Positions 52,473-62,624 of a stretch of 64,000 nucleotides of DNA are shown here, one piece after another (within the stretch, counting starts at the first letter, position 1; each line of letters starts with the position of its first letter). Origin of the DNA: Clostridium cellulovorans 743B (lineage in GTDB: Bacteria > Bacillota > Clostridia > Clostridiales > Clostridiaceae); contig NC_014393.1 in the NCBI RefSeq assembly GCF_000145275.1, forward strand, positions 4,154,001 through 4,218,000, read 5' to 3'. A program made the position numbers and the translations under genes. Under the pieces are notes generated by a model, which was not told where the DNA came from, did not search any database, and was given only the letters and a program-made list of their open reading frames with translations.

Positions 52473-53642
52473 TTATTTATATTTTTCTATTAAATTTTTT
52501 AAATCTTTGATAAAATCATCATCGTCTCTAAGCTTCATATTATACCACGATGACTTTGGAGGATCTACGACCACATTTTTAGTTCGGCTATTTATCAAGC
52601 TAGTCCATCTATCATGAAATAAATATTGGTTATCTAGAGTAACCTCAATCTGCGGTGCAAAATAACAAAGGGTTGTATATTTACCATCCCTTGTTATATT
52701 ACCTCTAGCATAATAACCACCAGTTGGTAAATGCCCATTGCTACCTTTATAAATGATGGTTTCACCAGCTTCGTCTACAGGAATAATATATTGATGGTTT
52801 ACCTTTAAACCTGACCCAAATCTCTCGTCTCCAAATTCTTCTCCAGAATTATACTCCTCTATCTTTATTATATCTCCAACCTTTACATCTTCCTCTGAAT
52901 AAATAATATCATCTATTTTTACTTCGTATACCACCATTTCTGCTTGAGCTGGCACCGTCTCATTTTCTTTAGATTCCTCAGTATAGACTTCAAATTGATA
53001 GTTTTTAAAATATATATTAGTCACAGTACCTTTAAACACTAGAACACTATCCTTCAAAAACTCTTCAGCAAATCCTACAACCTTTGCATCTCTACTAGTA
53101 CTGTAATTTAAGATTGTATTCTTTGGAGTTTCAATAGGCTCTGTTTCTGTAAATCTAAGAGAGGAATAATTTATTGATAAATCATCACCACTCCCCCCGT
53201 CCTCTGCTTCTCCTATACTACCAACTTCATTAGCTAGTTCATCACCTTTACCTTCTGTTTCTCTATTTAGAGTACTGTTAGCATCTATTGTATTGCCTTT
53301 TGCCTCATTATCAGTTTTTCCATCAGCTATTTCATTAACACTTTGTTGGTCTTCTTTGGTTCGTTTTTCTTCATCTGAAACACTAGAATCAATTGCAAAT
53401 AATTTATCCAATTCTTTATGATTTGTAAGTTTTGCACCTAAAACTATAACTAGACCTAAAACACAAGCAATAGAAATATATCGTGCAATTTTCAAATTTA
53501 ATCTATCTCTAATAAAACCTCTGGATTCCTTTTCTAGCTTGTCAATTTCCAAAATACTTTTTTTAGTCCTAGCTCTAAGTGTCTGTGATACTTGATGCTT
53601 TTCTAAGTTGTTTTTCATACTTTCCTTTATTTGTTTATCCAT
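52473..53642 (-). CDS. Membrane-anchored anti-sigma-type protein of the second ECF operon
   Basis: 389 residues: a cytoplasmic N-terminus of about 50 residues without a zinc motif, one transmembrane helix (ARYISIACVLGLVIVLGAKL), an acidic low-complexity linker (about 75-155), and an extracytoplasmic domain (about 160-389) that is homologous to the product of 54178..55092 (shared LRFTETEPI, VFKGTVTN, KVGDIIKIE, VNHQYIIPVDEAGE and PQIEVTLDNQY). Its start overlaps the end of the ECF gene by eight bases. The topology and coupling suggest an anti-sigma factor whose outer domain senses the signal. No named domain recognised. Confidence 0.7.
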   Translation of the reverse strand: MDKQIKESMKNNLEKHQVSQTLRARTKKSILEIDKLEKESRGFIRDRLNLKIARYISIACVLGLVIVLGAKLTNHKELDKLFAIDSSVSDEEKRTKEDQQSVNEIADGKTDNEAKGNTIDANSTLNRETEGKGDELANEVGSIGEAEDGGSGDDLSINYSSLRFTETEPIETPKNTILNYSTSRDAKVVGFAEEFLKDSVLVFKGTVTNIYFKNYQFEVYTEESKENETVPAQAEMVVYEVKIDDIIYSEEDVKVGDIIKIEEYNSGEEFGDERFGSGLKVNHQYIIPVDEAGETIIYKGSNGHLPTGGYYARGNITRDGKYTTLCYFAPQIEVTLDNQYLFHDRWTSLINSRTKNVVVDPPKSSWYNMKLRDDDDFIKDLKNLIEKYK

Positions 53643-54123
53643 TTACACCAAGCCCCTTTTCATTAAATATTATCGCTAACTCTTCTTTAGCTCTATACAA
53701 CCTTGAATTTACTGCTGCCACTGAGATTCCTAAAACCTTTGCTATTTCTTTTGCAGTCATTTCTTTATAATACTTAAGATACACTACTTCCTTGTAGATG
53801 TCCGGCAGTTCTTGAAGAGTATCATAAACCTCGTCCTCAGACTTTTTTTCATCATAATAATGATCACCTGCCTCCTTAATAGTGCTAAACTCTATAACAT
53901 TCCGTCTCCAAGAACTCTTTAAAATATCTTTGCAAGTATTTATTGCAATGCTTGTTATCCAGGTTTTAATTGAAGACTGGCTTCGAAAAGTATGCCCCTT
54001 TTTATATATCTTTACAAAAATCTCTTGAAAAGCATCTTCCGCATCATGCTGATTTTTTAGAAAGTACATACATATATGTAATACTTCATCGCCATACATA
54101 TCCATTAGATTATCAATATCCAT
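53635..54123 (-). CDS. ECF-family RNA polymerase sigma factor
   Basis: 162 residues. Region 2: YFLKNQHDAEDAFQEIFVKIYK, then SIKTWITSIAINTCKDILKSSWRR (cited in part); region 4: LPDIYKEVVYLKYYKEMTAKEIAKVLGISVAAVNSRLYRAKEEL (cited in part). It sits between two paralogous membrane-protein genes, with a 54-base gap before it and an eight-base overlap after it. The operon promoter at 55151-55179 has ECF character, suggesting autoregulation. Confidence 0.9.
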   Translation of the reverse strand: MDIDNLMDMYGDEVLHICMYFLKNQHDAEDAFQEIFVKIYKKGHTFRSQSSIKTWITSIAINTCKDILKSSWRRNVIEFSTIKEAGDHYYDEKKSEDEVYDTLQELPDIYKEVVYLKYYKEMTAKEIAKVLGISVAAVNSRLYRAKEELAIIFNEKGLGVNG

Positions 54124-54177
54124 AGATACTTGATCCTCTGCTTTTTTCTAAAAAACAATCATTTCACCTCCTTCTAA

Positions 54178-55092
54178 TTACTTGCTTATCTTAATAAAAA
54201 CTCTTTTTAAATCTTCCAAGAAGTTTTCATCGTCTCTCATTTTAAATTTCAAAAGTGGATCTTCTAAACCGTCAACAATTACCTCTCTTGAATTACCATT
54301 TATCAAGCTAGGCCACCTTGTGTGAAAAATATATTGATTATCTAGTGTAACTTCAATTTGCGGTGCATATGGATAATTTATTGCATATTTGCTATCTCGC
54401 TTTATATCTCCTGAAGCGTACTCTGACTGCTCAACAGAATAAATGATGTTCTCCCCCGCTTCATCTACAGGAATAATATATTGATGATTAACTTTTAATT
54501 TACAAAATTCCTCTTCCTTTGGGAATGACCAACTATCATATTGGTTTTCTATCTTAATAGTGTCACCAACCTTAAAATTTTCCTTAGAGTACAAAATATC
54601 CTCTATCTTCATCTCATATACCACAGTGATTGCTATATTATGAAGTATTCCATTTTTCTCAAATTTATCGCTGTATGTATCATATTTATAGGTTTTATAA
54701 TAAGCATTAGTAACTGTTCCTTTAAAAACCAACTCACTATCATTTAAAAAACCTTCACTAAAAGCTGCTACATTCACCATAGCAAACTTCTGATCTGAAT
54801 ATTCTGAAGGAGTTATTGGAACTGTTTCAGCAAATCTAAGGGAGTTATAATTTATAGGTGAATTATCCTTAGGCTGAAGTTCACTATATTTTTTAGGATT
54901 TTTCGGCTCAGTAACTCCCCCATTCTCTGCTGTCACAATATTCTCTTGCATTGTTTCTTGATTATTATTTCTATTACATAAACTATTAGCCCCTATAATC
55001 ACTAATGATCCTACCAAACAAATTACTACAAAATAACTCACAAACTTTATATTAAGTCTCTTTTTCTTAATATTCTTTTCTTCTAAATCCAT
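54178..55092 (-). CDS. Membrane-anchored extracytoplasmic protein paralogous to the anti-sigma sensor
   Basis: 304 residues: a short basic N-terminus, one transmembrane helix (FVSYFVVICLVGSLVIIGAN) and an outer domain clearly paralogous to that of 52473..53642. It lacks the longer cytoplasmic part, so it may supply a second sensor or decoy domain rather than bind the sigma factor. It is first in the three-gene ECF operon, directly behind the ECF-like promoter. Confidence 0.7.
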   Translation of the reverse strand: MDLEEKNIKKKRLNIKFVSYFVVICLVGSLVIIGANSLCNRNNNQETMQENIVTAENGGVTEPKNPKKYSELQPKDNSPINYNSLRFAETVPITPSEYSDQKFAMVNVAAFSEGFLNDSELVFKGTVTNAYYKTYKYDTYSDKFEKNGILHNIAITVVYEMKIEDILYSKENFKVGDTIKIENQYDSWSFPKEEEFCKLKVNHQYIIPVDEAGENIIYSVEQSEYASGDIKRDSKYAINYPYAPQIEVTLDNQYIFHTRWPSLINGNSREVIVDGLEDPLLKFKMRDDENFLEDLKRVFIKISK

Positions 55093-55150
55093 AATCCTTT
55101 ATCCTTTACCTCAATAATATTTTAATTCTTGTATTTATCCTTCTACCTAT

Positions 55151-55179
55151 TAGACGATTGGAAAATGAAATTCTATTCA
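55151..55179 (-). promoter_or_regulatory. ECF-type promoter of the second sigma operon
   Basis: Minus strand TGAATA, 17 bases, CGTCTA; same spacing as the element before the first ECF gene. It lies 59 bases before the first start codon. Confidence 0.5.
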
Positions 55180-55227
55180 TAAAATAAATATTTAAAAAAA
55201 ATATATGGTCTTACATTATAGAAATTA

Positions 55228-55268
55228 AAAAGTCCTCAGATGTATCAGCTACATCGAGGACTTTTTAT
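55228..55268 (-). terminator. Terminator of the degenerate subtilase gene
   Basis: Stem AAAAGTCCTC-GATGTA with complement TACATC-GAGGACTTTT, T run after it on both strands. Confidence 0.8.
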
Positions 55269-55305
55269 ATTTCTATCGATATTTAAAAATATTATTTTAG
55301 TTACG

Positions 55306-58300
55306 TTATCCTCTTGGTTCTTTAGGCACTGCAAGTCCTAAATCTACTTTAAGAAGAAACCTTATTGGCTCTGAATAAGTTACTCGTCCACCTGCATCAG
55401 TAAACCTCATTTTTAAAACATGATATCCATCTCCAAAATCCCGTAAATCTTGTATTTTCCAAAAGCCTGACTTCTTATTATCGTAATCCTTATAGACATT
55501 ATATACATCTGTTCTTGTATATCCATAAGATATATCTATGGATATATCGTCTATTAAAGCCTCTACCTTTTTTATATTCGATTTGCTTAATGCCCATCCT
55601 TGGATATGAAAATAATTAACTATAGTATTCTGCAGTGGAGTATCTATACAATACTTTAATGTATTCTCAACATTAAAGTTAACTGTTTCTGATACTGTTA
55701 TTTTTCCTTTTGCATCAGTATATCTCATTGCAATAGAGTGCGTACCAAAAGCTAACCAACTTATATCAATCTTTCCGCTGAAACCTGAATTCTTATTATT
55801 GTAACCCTTGTAAGCATTATATACATCTGGTCTACTTAAACCATACTGAATTTCTTCAGCTACTCCATCTATTAACGCTTCAACTTTAGTTATACCAGTT
55901 GTACTCAACGCCCATCCTGCTACATATAAAACATCTCCATTAATCTTTGCTCCTTTTGCTGGTAAATCTAAGTTGCACCTTCTATCTTCAACAAAATTAA
56001 AAGATGTTACTTTCGAGTTACTCACTATTCCAGCTTTATCAATTATCCTTAGTTGAATCTCATGTTTACCATATGTCAATTTGCTTATATCTATTACGCC
56101 ATTAAAACCTGAATTTTTATTATCATAATTTTTATAAGCATTAAACACATCCGGTCTACTGTAACCATACTTTAATTCACCATAAGATATTCCATCAACA
56201 ATAGCTTCAACTTTTCCTACTCCGGCTTTATTTAAAATCCATCCACCAATATTTAATGTATTTCCTGTTATATTTCTTCCTTGGCTAGGTGTATCTATAC
56301 TATATAAAAATTTATCTAAATTCTCAATTATAAACGGTACATCATTTACTATGCTAATTCTTCCAGTTTTTTCTGTTATTCTTATCTTTAAACGATGTTC
56401 ACCAAAGCCTAATTTGCTAACATCAAGATTTTCAATATACCCTGATTTTTTGTTATTATAATCTTTATATACATTATATACGTCTAATCTATCATACCCA
56501 TACTTAATTTGTACAGGTTCATTATTATCTATTATTACTTCAACTTTATCTACCAAATCTTTACTTATTACCCACCCGCCTACAGTTAACAAACCATTTT
56601 TTATTACAGTATTCGGTCTAATTGTATCTAAACTATTCTTTATAGTACTAGAAATATTAAATGTTACAGGAACTGATAATTCTGTTTTTCCATCAGCATA
56701 TGTCACTTTCAACTTCATTGTATGAAGCCCCATGCCATATTTCTTTATATCCACATTTCCAGTAAAACCTGAGTTTTTATTATTATATTCTTTATAGACA
56801 TTATATACATCAAGTCTAGCTTGTCCATATTTTAATTCTATAGGTGCACCATTATCTATTACTGCTTCTATCTTATTTATTGTGCTATTACTTAAAGCCC
56901 ATCCATTTACCTGCAAAGAATTACCCAAAATATTCATCCCATGTGCTATAGTATCAATATTAGTTTTTATATTACTAGAAACATTAAAGCTTACAGTATC
57001 AGAAAAACTTTTAATACCTCTGTAATCAGTAACTATCAATGTCAATTGATGAGTTCCATAGGATAAATTCCTTATATCTAATTGTTTTTTAAAACCAGAA
57101 TTTTCGTCATTATAAGTACTGAAAGCCTTATATACATCTTCTCTCTTTATCTTCATATCTAAGTCTATAATTTGATCATCTATCTTTGCCTGAACCTTAG
57201 AAATAAAGTCCTTACTTAATGCCCAACCACTTATATCTAAATAAGTTCCTGTAATATTTTGTTCTTTCCTTGGGCTATCTATAGCATATTTGAAAGTATA
57301 ATCCTTTTGTATTGAAGGATCGTTAGCAGGCAAGTATTTTATATCTATAGAACAAGAACTTTGTTTTTCATAGTGAGAAAGTTGTATATAAAAATATTTA
57401 TCACTAGAAGAATTCGGCATATAGTATTCTAAATGTCTAGGAGAATCAGAAATCCCATATTTTGTGTCATCGAAAAATGCAAATTCTGCATACGGCTTAT
57501 GAAGGTCATTTAAAAATACTTTGCCATCTATTTCATCAGGTACATTAATTGCTGTTAGTTTTACCGCGGTATTTGCTGGTACATATATCTTATACCAACT
57601 TATATCATAAGAATTTTCTAAATTTGCATTTACTATACTTGGACTTGTTACATTCTGAGCTTTAATATATGTATTGTCATCTAAACTATTAGTTCCTGAC
57701 GTTTTTAACTCTCCTGCTACTCCCGTAAGTATCTTTTTAACATCTAAAATGCCATATCCATAAGCTATATCTGGCAAATCTTTAGATAGTTTAAAGGTAG
57801 AATCTTTGAACTTATCTAATATATCCTTTGTAGTTATTTGTGGATTCTTACTTGCTATTAAAGCAATTTCTCCAGTAACAATAGCTGCCGCTACTGAAGT
57901 CCCCTGCAATTCCCCATATTTCTCATAATAATAATCATAATCCTGTATAGTTGAGTTGATATGTACTCCAGGTGCTACTAAATCAATGCCACCCGTATAG
58001 TCTGAAAAATAACACAACTGATTATTTTCATTTGTTGCTCCTACTGTTATAACATTACTATAGCTCTCAAGTCTTGTTTTTTTAATCACGTTATACTCTG
58101 ACGGTGCAACAATAATACAACCTTTTGAGACAGCATAATCAATAGCTTCCTTTAAAATAGAATAATCCATGGATTCACATAATATAGTAAGGTTTAATAT
58201 CTTAGCACCATTATCAGCTGCCCATCTTACGCCTTTTGCTAAGACACTTTCTTCTAGAATACTATCTTTCTTCACAACTTTAACTGATAATAATTTTGAA

Positions 58301-58740
58301 TCATAGGCAATTCCACTAGTTCCAATATTATTAATATTTGCTGTAATAATACCTGCTGCAAAAGTTCCAAAGTTACAGCTATCATAATATGGAGAATTAG
58401 TACCAGTAAGGTCTACTCCACCTATTACCTTGCCAACTAAATCCTCGTGACTGCTATCTATACCAGAACCGATAATTGCTACTGTAACGCCACTACCAGT
58501 ACTTAATTTCCATAACTCTGGTACTTGTAGATTATTAAAATACCACGGATAACTTGATTCACTACTTGCAGTTGTCGCTACATTAGTAGCTAAGTTATTA
58601 TTAATTGGAGGTTTATCCTTTACACTAGTATCTTGAGTTCCAGTAATTAGTTCTGCTAAAACTGTTTTTACTTCCACAACCCCAAATAGATTGATTAGAA
58701 ATAACCAAGCGATAAATAAACTAAATAATCTTTTTTTCAA
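55306..58740 (-). CDS. Secreted subtilase-fold protein with lost catalytic Asp and His and six repeat domains
   Basis: 1144 residues from TTG 58740 (AAAGGGTG upstream); signal peptide KKRLFSLFIAWLFLINLFGV. Residues 65-340 have the S8 subtilisin fold: VAIIGSGID, GTFAAGIITA, SYSNVITVGATN, IDLVAPGV, GTSVAAAIVTG. The catalytic Asp of the usual VIDTGID is G91, the His of HGTHVAG is F124 (NFGTFAAG), and the oxyanion Asn of AAGN is lost (VAPSEYN); only the nucleophile S282 stays. After a PPC-like beta domain come six tandem repeats of about 103 residues (from about 485), each with a GWALS segment, RxDVYNxYKxYNNKxSGF, and xGxHxLxLR. It is probably a non-proteolytic binding or scaffold protein at the cell surface. 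Confidence 0.85.
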   Translation of the reverse strand: MKKRLFSLFIAWLFLINLFGVVEVKTVLAELITGTQDTSVKDKPPINNNLATNVATTASSESSYPWYFNNLQVPELWKLSTGSGVTVAIIGSGIDSSHEDLVGKVIGGVDLTGTNSPYYDSCNFGTFAAGIITANINNIGTSGIAYDSKLLSVKVVKKDSILEESVLAKGVRWAADNGAKILNLTILCESMDYSILKEAIDYAVSKGCIIVAPSEYNVIKKTRLESYSNVITVGATNENNQLCYFSDYTGGIDLVAPGVHINSTIQDYDYYYEKYGELQGTSVAAAIVTGEIALIASKNPQITTKDILDKFKDSTFKLSKDLPDIAYGYGILDVKKILTGVAGELKTSGTNSLDDNTYIKAQNVTSPSIVNANLENSYDISWYKIYVPANTAVKLTAINVPDEIDGKVFLNDLHKPYAEFAFFDDTKYGISDSPRHLEYYMPNSSSDKYFYIQLSHYEKQSSCSIDIKYLPANDPSIQKDYTFKYAIDSPRKEQNITGTYLDISGWALSKDFISKVQAKIDDQIIDLDMKIKREDVYKAFSTYNDENSGFKKQLDIRNLSYGTHQLTLIVTDYRGIKSFSDTVSFNVSSNIKTNIDTIAHGMNILGNSLQVNGWALSNSTINKIEAVIDNGAPIELKYGQARLDVYNVYKEYNNKNSGFTGNVDIKKYGMGLHTMKLKVTYADGKTELSVPVTFNISSTIKNSLDTIRPNTVIKNGLLTVGGWVISKDLVDKVEVIIDNNEPVQIKYGYDRLDVYNVYKDYNNKKSGYIENLDVSKLGFGEHRLKIRITEKTGRISIVNDVPFIIENLDKFLYSIDTPSQGRNITGNTLNIGGWILNKAGVGKVEAIVDGISYGELKYGYSRPDVFNAYKNYDNKNSGFNGVIDISKLTYGKHEIQLRIIDKAGIVSNSKVTSFNFVEDRRCNLDLPAKGAKINGDVLYVAGWALSTTGITKVEALIDGVAEEIQYGLSRPDVYNAYKGYNNKNSGFSGKIDISWLAFGTHSIAMRYTDAKGKITVSETVNFNVENTLKYCIDTPLQNTIVNYFHIQGWALSKSNIKKVEALIDDISIDISYGYTRTDVYNVYKDYDNKKSGFWKIQDLRDFGDGYHVLKMRFTDAGGRVTYSEPIRFLLKVDLGLAVPKEPRG

Positions 58741-58973
58741 ATATAGCACCCTTTCTAATATGTTCTTTAAAACAATCTTTTTCCTTATTAATACTTTTGT
58801 TTTGTTTTCTTTACATAACTTTAATATATTAACTCATTATCTACTATACATTCAAGATATATAACATTAATTTTATACTTTTTTTCTATTTTTTATAATA
58901 TCTTTAATTTTACTTTAAATCGCACTAACGTTTTCAAACTTTTCCCTTATAAATAACCTAATATTGCATGTAA

Positions 58974-59012
58974 AAAGAGTTAGTACTCTTTCATCAATAC
59001 TAACTCTTTTTT
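58974..59012 (-). terminator. Terminator after the alpha/beta hydrolase gene
   Basis: Stem AAAGAGTTAGTA / TACTAACTCTTT with A and T runs on both sides, just past the hydrolase stop codon. Confidence 0.8.
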
Positions 59013-59020
59013 AACCCTAT

Positions 59021-60094
59021 CTATTCAATTTTCAACTCTTTACAAGTGCCCTCTAACCATTTAGCAAACTTCTCTTTTTCCTCATATTGAGGGAAATGAG
59101 CCGACTCCTCAAAAACTACAAACTCCTTCTTTGGAGCAGAAATAGAATCGAGATATTCTTTTGCAGTATTAATAGCAGTCATATAATCATATCTTCCAGA
59201 AACAAAATAACAAGGAACCTTTAAAGTTTTTACTTCCTCTGGGAGATTCATATTCTTTACTTGATTCCATAATACATCACCATTAATTGACACACCTTTA
59301 AGATATTTAACACCATCAAAGAGATTATACTCCTTGCTAAATAAAATTCCTTTTATTAAATCAGAACTTTCATCAATTAGTCTATAGGAACCACCATACT
59401 TTACTATAAAAGTTCTTGGCAAGGTTTCTTTCTTATTTTCAATTAAAGTTCTGTACCCTTCTATCGCTTCTATGTCCTTGGTATCGCTCTTTTCTTTTGC
59501 TTTTTCTAAGGAATATTCCAAGCTTTCAAGTTCACCCTTCCATAGGTTACCCGCTTGTCCAATCCCTATATATGCATGGTATTTCTCTGGAGCTTTAGCA
59601 GCAGCTTTTATTCCTAGGATTGTCCCAAAGGAATGACCTGCTAATATAACCTTATCAGCTTTAAGTTCTGACCTCACATAATCTGTTACTTCAAGAAGAT
59701 CTTTAACAAGGGTATCAATAGAAATCCCCTTATAATCTTCCTTGAAGCTATATGATTTTCCCATGCCTCGTTGTTCATAATTCACTACCACATAATTTTC
59801 TTCTAGTATATCCTGATACTTTCTTACATAAGAAATTTCAGGACATCCTGGTCCACCATGTACAAGCAGAATTGCGGGCTTACTTTTGTCTACACCTCGT
59901 ATCATTATTTCCTGTTTTGCTCCATTGATTTCAATAGTCTTTAACTGTGCAATACTATTAGTATGATTTTTTATTGCTGGTGTCCATGTTGGATGAAAGA
60001 ACCATACTAGTAGCAATATGATCAATAAGCTACTTATAATTTTCCACTTCTTTATTTTTTTCGTTGGTGTTACTTTTGAGAATCCCAAATCCAT
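59021..60094 (-). CDS. Membrane-anchored alpha/beta hydrolase, proline iminopeptidase-like
   Basis: 357 residues. An N-terminal transmembrane helix (IISSLLIILLLVWFFHPTW) anchors an outward-facing alpha/beta hydrolase: HGGPG oxyanion motif (about residue 80), nucleophile in AGHSFGT, Asp in SGRYDYMT, His in ESAHFPQ. The HGGPG motif and YEQRGMGKS are typical of the S33 proline iminopeptidase group. Substrate unknown. It lies 27 bases after surE on the same strand. Confidence 0.82.
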   Translation of the reverse strand: MDLGFSKVTPTKKIKKWKIISSLLIILLLVWFFHPTWTPAIKNHTNSIAQLKTIEINGAKQEIMIRGVDKSKPAILLVHGGPGCPEISYVRKYQDILEENYVVVNYEQRGMGKSYSFKEDYKGISIDTLVKDLLEVTDYVRSELKADKVILAGHSFGTILGIKAAAKAPEKYHAYIGIGQAGNLWKGELESLEYSLEKAKEKSDTKDIEAIEGYRTLIENKKETLPRTFIVKYGGSYRLIDESSDLIKGILFSKEYNLFDGVKYLKGVSINGDVLWNQVKNMNLPEEVKTLKVPCYFVSGRYDYMTAINTAKEYLDSISAPKKEFVVFEESAHFPQYEEKEKFAKWLEGTCKELKIE

Positions 60095-60121
60095 AGTTCC
60101 CCCTTGAAATATAAATCTTTT

Positions 60122-60871
60122 CTATTCTTCTGAAAATACTTTTTCTGTTTCCTTCAAAATATTATAATTAGTTAAATCATAATGAAGAGGTGTAACAGTT
60201 ACATAACCTTTAGTAATAATACCCACATCTGTAGTTTCATCATCACTATCACAAGGGGTGCCTTTAATATCATAAGTCCTACTGCCTTCCTCACTTAAAG
60301 TTTCAAAAAAAACATCCTTATATATTCTTTCACCCATTGAACAGATTTTTATCCCCTTCACTGCTTCTGTTTTAGGTATATTAACATTTAACACTATGTT
60401 TTCACTTAATTTATTATCCTTTAGCTTTTCAATAACTTTTAAAGCATACTCTGCACCACGTCTAAACCCTTCCTCAGTTCCATCACAAGAAATAGCTATG
60501 GCTGGCACACCTACGACTGCTGCTTCTATTGCCGCTGATACTGTTCCAGAATACAATACATCTGTACCTAAATTATAACCATCATTTATTCCAGAAATAA
60601 CTAAATCCACTTCAAAATTCATAAGTTTTTCTACAGCAAGTCTTGTGCAATCTGCCGGAGTTCCATTGATGCTGTAAGTTGGACAATCAACTTCTGGTAC
60701 AATCTCTTCCTTTATAGTAAGGGTTGAATTTAATGTAATTGAGTGACTGCTGGCACTTCTTTGAACATTTGGTGCTGCCACAATAACCTCATGGTGCTTA
60801 TGAAGTTCCTTTGCTAAAATTTGTATCCCTCTTGCATTTATTCCATCATCATTTACAATCAATAATCTCAT
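60122..60871 (-). CDS. surE: 5'/3'-nucleotidase SurE
   Basis: 249 residues. N-terminal metal site LLIVNDDGINARGI, SSHSITLNSTL, SINGTPADCTRLAV, VISGINDGYNLGTDVLYSGTVSAAIE (cited in part), all conserved in SurE. It dephosphorylates nucleoside monophosphates and some polyphosphates with a divalent metal. First of two genes with the hydrolase at 59021. Confidence 0.95.
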   Translation of the reverse strand: MRLLIVNDDGINARGIQILAKELHKHHEVIVAAPNVQRSASSHSITLNSTLTIKEEIVPEVDCPTYSINGTPADCTRLAVEKLMNFEVDLVISGINDGYNLGTDVLYSGTVSAAIEAAVVGVPAIAISCDGTEEGFRRGAEYALKVIEKLKDNKLSENIVLNVNIPKTEAVKGIKICSMGERIYKDVFFETLSEEGSRTYDIKGTPCDSDDETTDVGIITKGYVTVTPLHYDLTNYNILKETEKVFSEE

Positions 60872-61275
60872 TTTAAAATCTCCTCCTTATGTTTTTACCT
60901 TTTCAACTGTTATAACTATATATTGGTAAACTAGCTCTCCTCTGAATATATATCAGCTATAAAACCTTCAATTGTTATAATTATATGTAGTTCTCAGTCT
61001 CTAAATCTATTTAAAATTACTTAATATCTATAGTAATAATTCTTATGATATTTTTGCATCCATTAATACTTTGCTAGTAGCATCTGAAATTTCAATATAC
61101 TTAATGATAATTCACTTATAAATCTTTGTAAATTAAAAAATATTATTCCTACGAATTTATGCAGATAAATGAGGGAATACTGAATGTTGTAAGGCATCTT
61201 ATAATAAATAACTATAAAATTCGACTTACCTAGTTTTTATTGTGATGATTCCTAACAGTTTAAGGAGGACTCATT
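60872..61275. other. Divergent promoter region surE / CNNM-like gene
   Basis: 404 bases of AT-rich sequence. A short imperfect duplication (TTTTCAACTGTTATAACTAT near 60900, CTTCAATTGTTATAATTAT near 60967) is the only pattern I see. Confidence 0.4.
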
Positions 61276-62604
61276 ATGGAAGTGGCTTCTAATGGTGTTT
61301 TTTCTCAACTTATTTTAATTTTTATCTTAACCTTGATAAATGCTTTTTTTTCTGCTGCTGAAATGGCTATAGTTTCTACTAATAAAAATAAACTTAGAAT
61401 ACTTGTTGAAAGCGGAGATAAAAGAGCTATTAATTTAGAACAACTTGTTTCAAATCCTGCAAATTTTTTATCCACTATACAAGTAGGCATTACCCTTGCT
61501 GGATTTTTTTCTAGTGCATTTGCTGCCTCTGGTCTTTCTAAGCATTTGGCTGGAATTCTATATAAATACAATATACCTTACAGCGATGAAATTTCACTTG
61601 TTGCTATAACTATGATAATCTCCTATATAACTTTGGTTCTTGGAGAACTATTTCCTAAAAGGCTAGCTTTAAAAAACCCTGAATCCATAGCTTTATTTTC
61701 AACAACTATAATAGTATATTTTTCTCGAATAACAAAACCCTTCGTAAAACTATTATCTATATCAACTAATTTACTACTTAGGATTTTCAAATTAGATATA
61801 GAAGCTTTAGAAGAAAAGGTTTCAATAGAAGAAATTCGTTCTTTGATTGAAGTAGGACAAGAAAATGGTGTCATTAATGAAACAGAAAAGGAAATGATAG
61901 AAAGTATCTTTGATTTCGATAATACATTAGCTGTGGAAGTTATGACTCCACGAACTGAAGTATTTATGATAGACATTGAGGATCCCATTGAAGATCTCCT
62001 TCAAGAGATTTCTGCTAAAAACTTTTCAAGGATTCCAGTATTTAAGGACACTTATGATAACATCATAGGTATCTTACTAATGAAGGATCTATATTCGAAA
62101 ACCTTAGAGGAAGGATTTCACAACATTAACCTTGAAGCTATTCTCAGAAATCCTTACTTTGTTCCAGAAACTATAAACATAGATATATTGTTTCGTGATC
62201 TTCAAAAAACCAAAAACCACATGGCAATTTTAATCGATGAATACGGTGGTTTCTCTGGCGTAGTTACTTTAGACGATTTAATCGAAGAAATCATGGGTGA
62301 TATATATGATGAACATGAGGTTGAAGAAGAAACAGGTATGGAAAAAATAGACGATTTTACTTATCTAGTCAATGGAAGATGTAGCCTTTATGATTTAAAC
62401 GAGGAGCTTAATATTAACATAGAGGATGATGATGTAGAAACTTTGAGTGGATTGTTGATAAAAATAATGGGGAAAATTCCTTCTAGCAAGGATACTCATG
62501 CAGTGATCTATTATGATGGTCTAGGTTTTAAAATAGAGGCTATAAATAAACATACTATAAGTAAGGTAAAAGTTTTTTTAGAACAAAAGGCCAATAAAAA
62601 ATAA
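61276..62604 (+). CDS. CNNM/CorC-type hemolysin-family membrane protein (DUF21-CBS-CorC_HlyC)
   Basis: 442 residues: DUF21 membrane domain with four helices (FILTLINAFFSAAEMAIVST at the start, VLGELFPKRLALKNPE at the end, about 10-190), a paired CBS domain (MTPRTEVFMIDIEDPIEDLL, IPVFKDTYDNIIGIL, MAILIDEYGGFSGVVTLDDLIEEIMGDIYDE, cited in part) and a C-terminal CorC_HlyC domain. Relatives take part in Mg2+ or Co2+ efflux; the haemolysin name is historical. AAGGAGGA ribosome site. Monocistronic. Confidence 0.92.
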   Translation: MEVASNGVFSQLILIFILTLINAFFSAAEMAIVSTNKNKLRILVESGDKRAINLEQLVSNPANFLSTIQVGITLAGFFSSAFAASGLSKHLAGILYKYNIPYSDEISLVAITMIISYITLVLGELFPKRLALKNPESIALFSTTIIVYFSRITKPFVKLLSISTNLLLRIFKLDIEALEEKVSIEEIRSLIEVGQENGVINETEKEMIESIFDFDNTLAVEVMTPRTEVFMIDIEDPIEDLLQEISAKNFSRIPVFKDTYDNIIGILLMKDLYSKTLEEGFHNINLEAILRNPYFVPETINIDILFRDLQKTKNHMAILIDEYGGFSGVVTLDDLIEEIMGDIYDEHEVEEETGMEKIDDFTYLVNGRCSLYDLNEELNINIEDDDVETLSGLLIKIMGKIPSSKDTHAVIYYDGLGFKIEAINKHTISKVKVFLEQKANKK

Positions 62605-62624
62605 AGTTAGATCCATAGCAAAAT

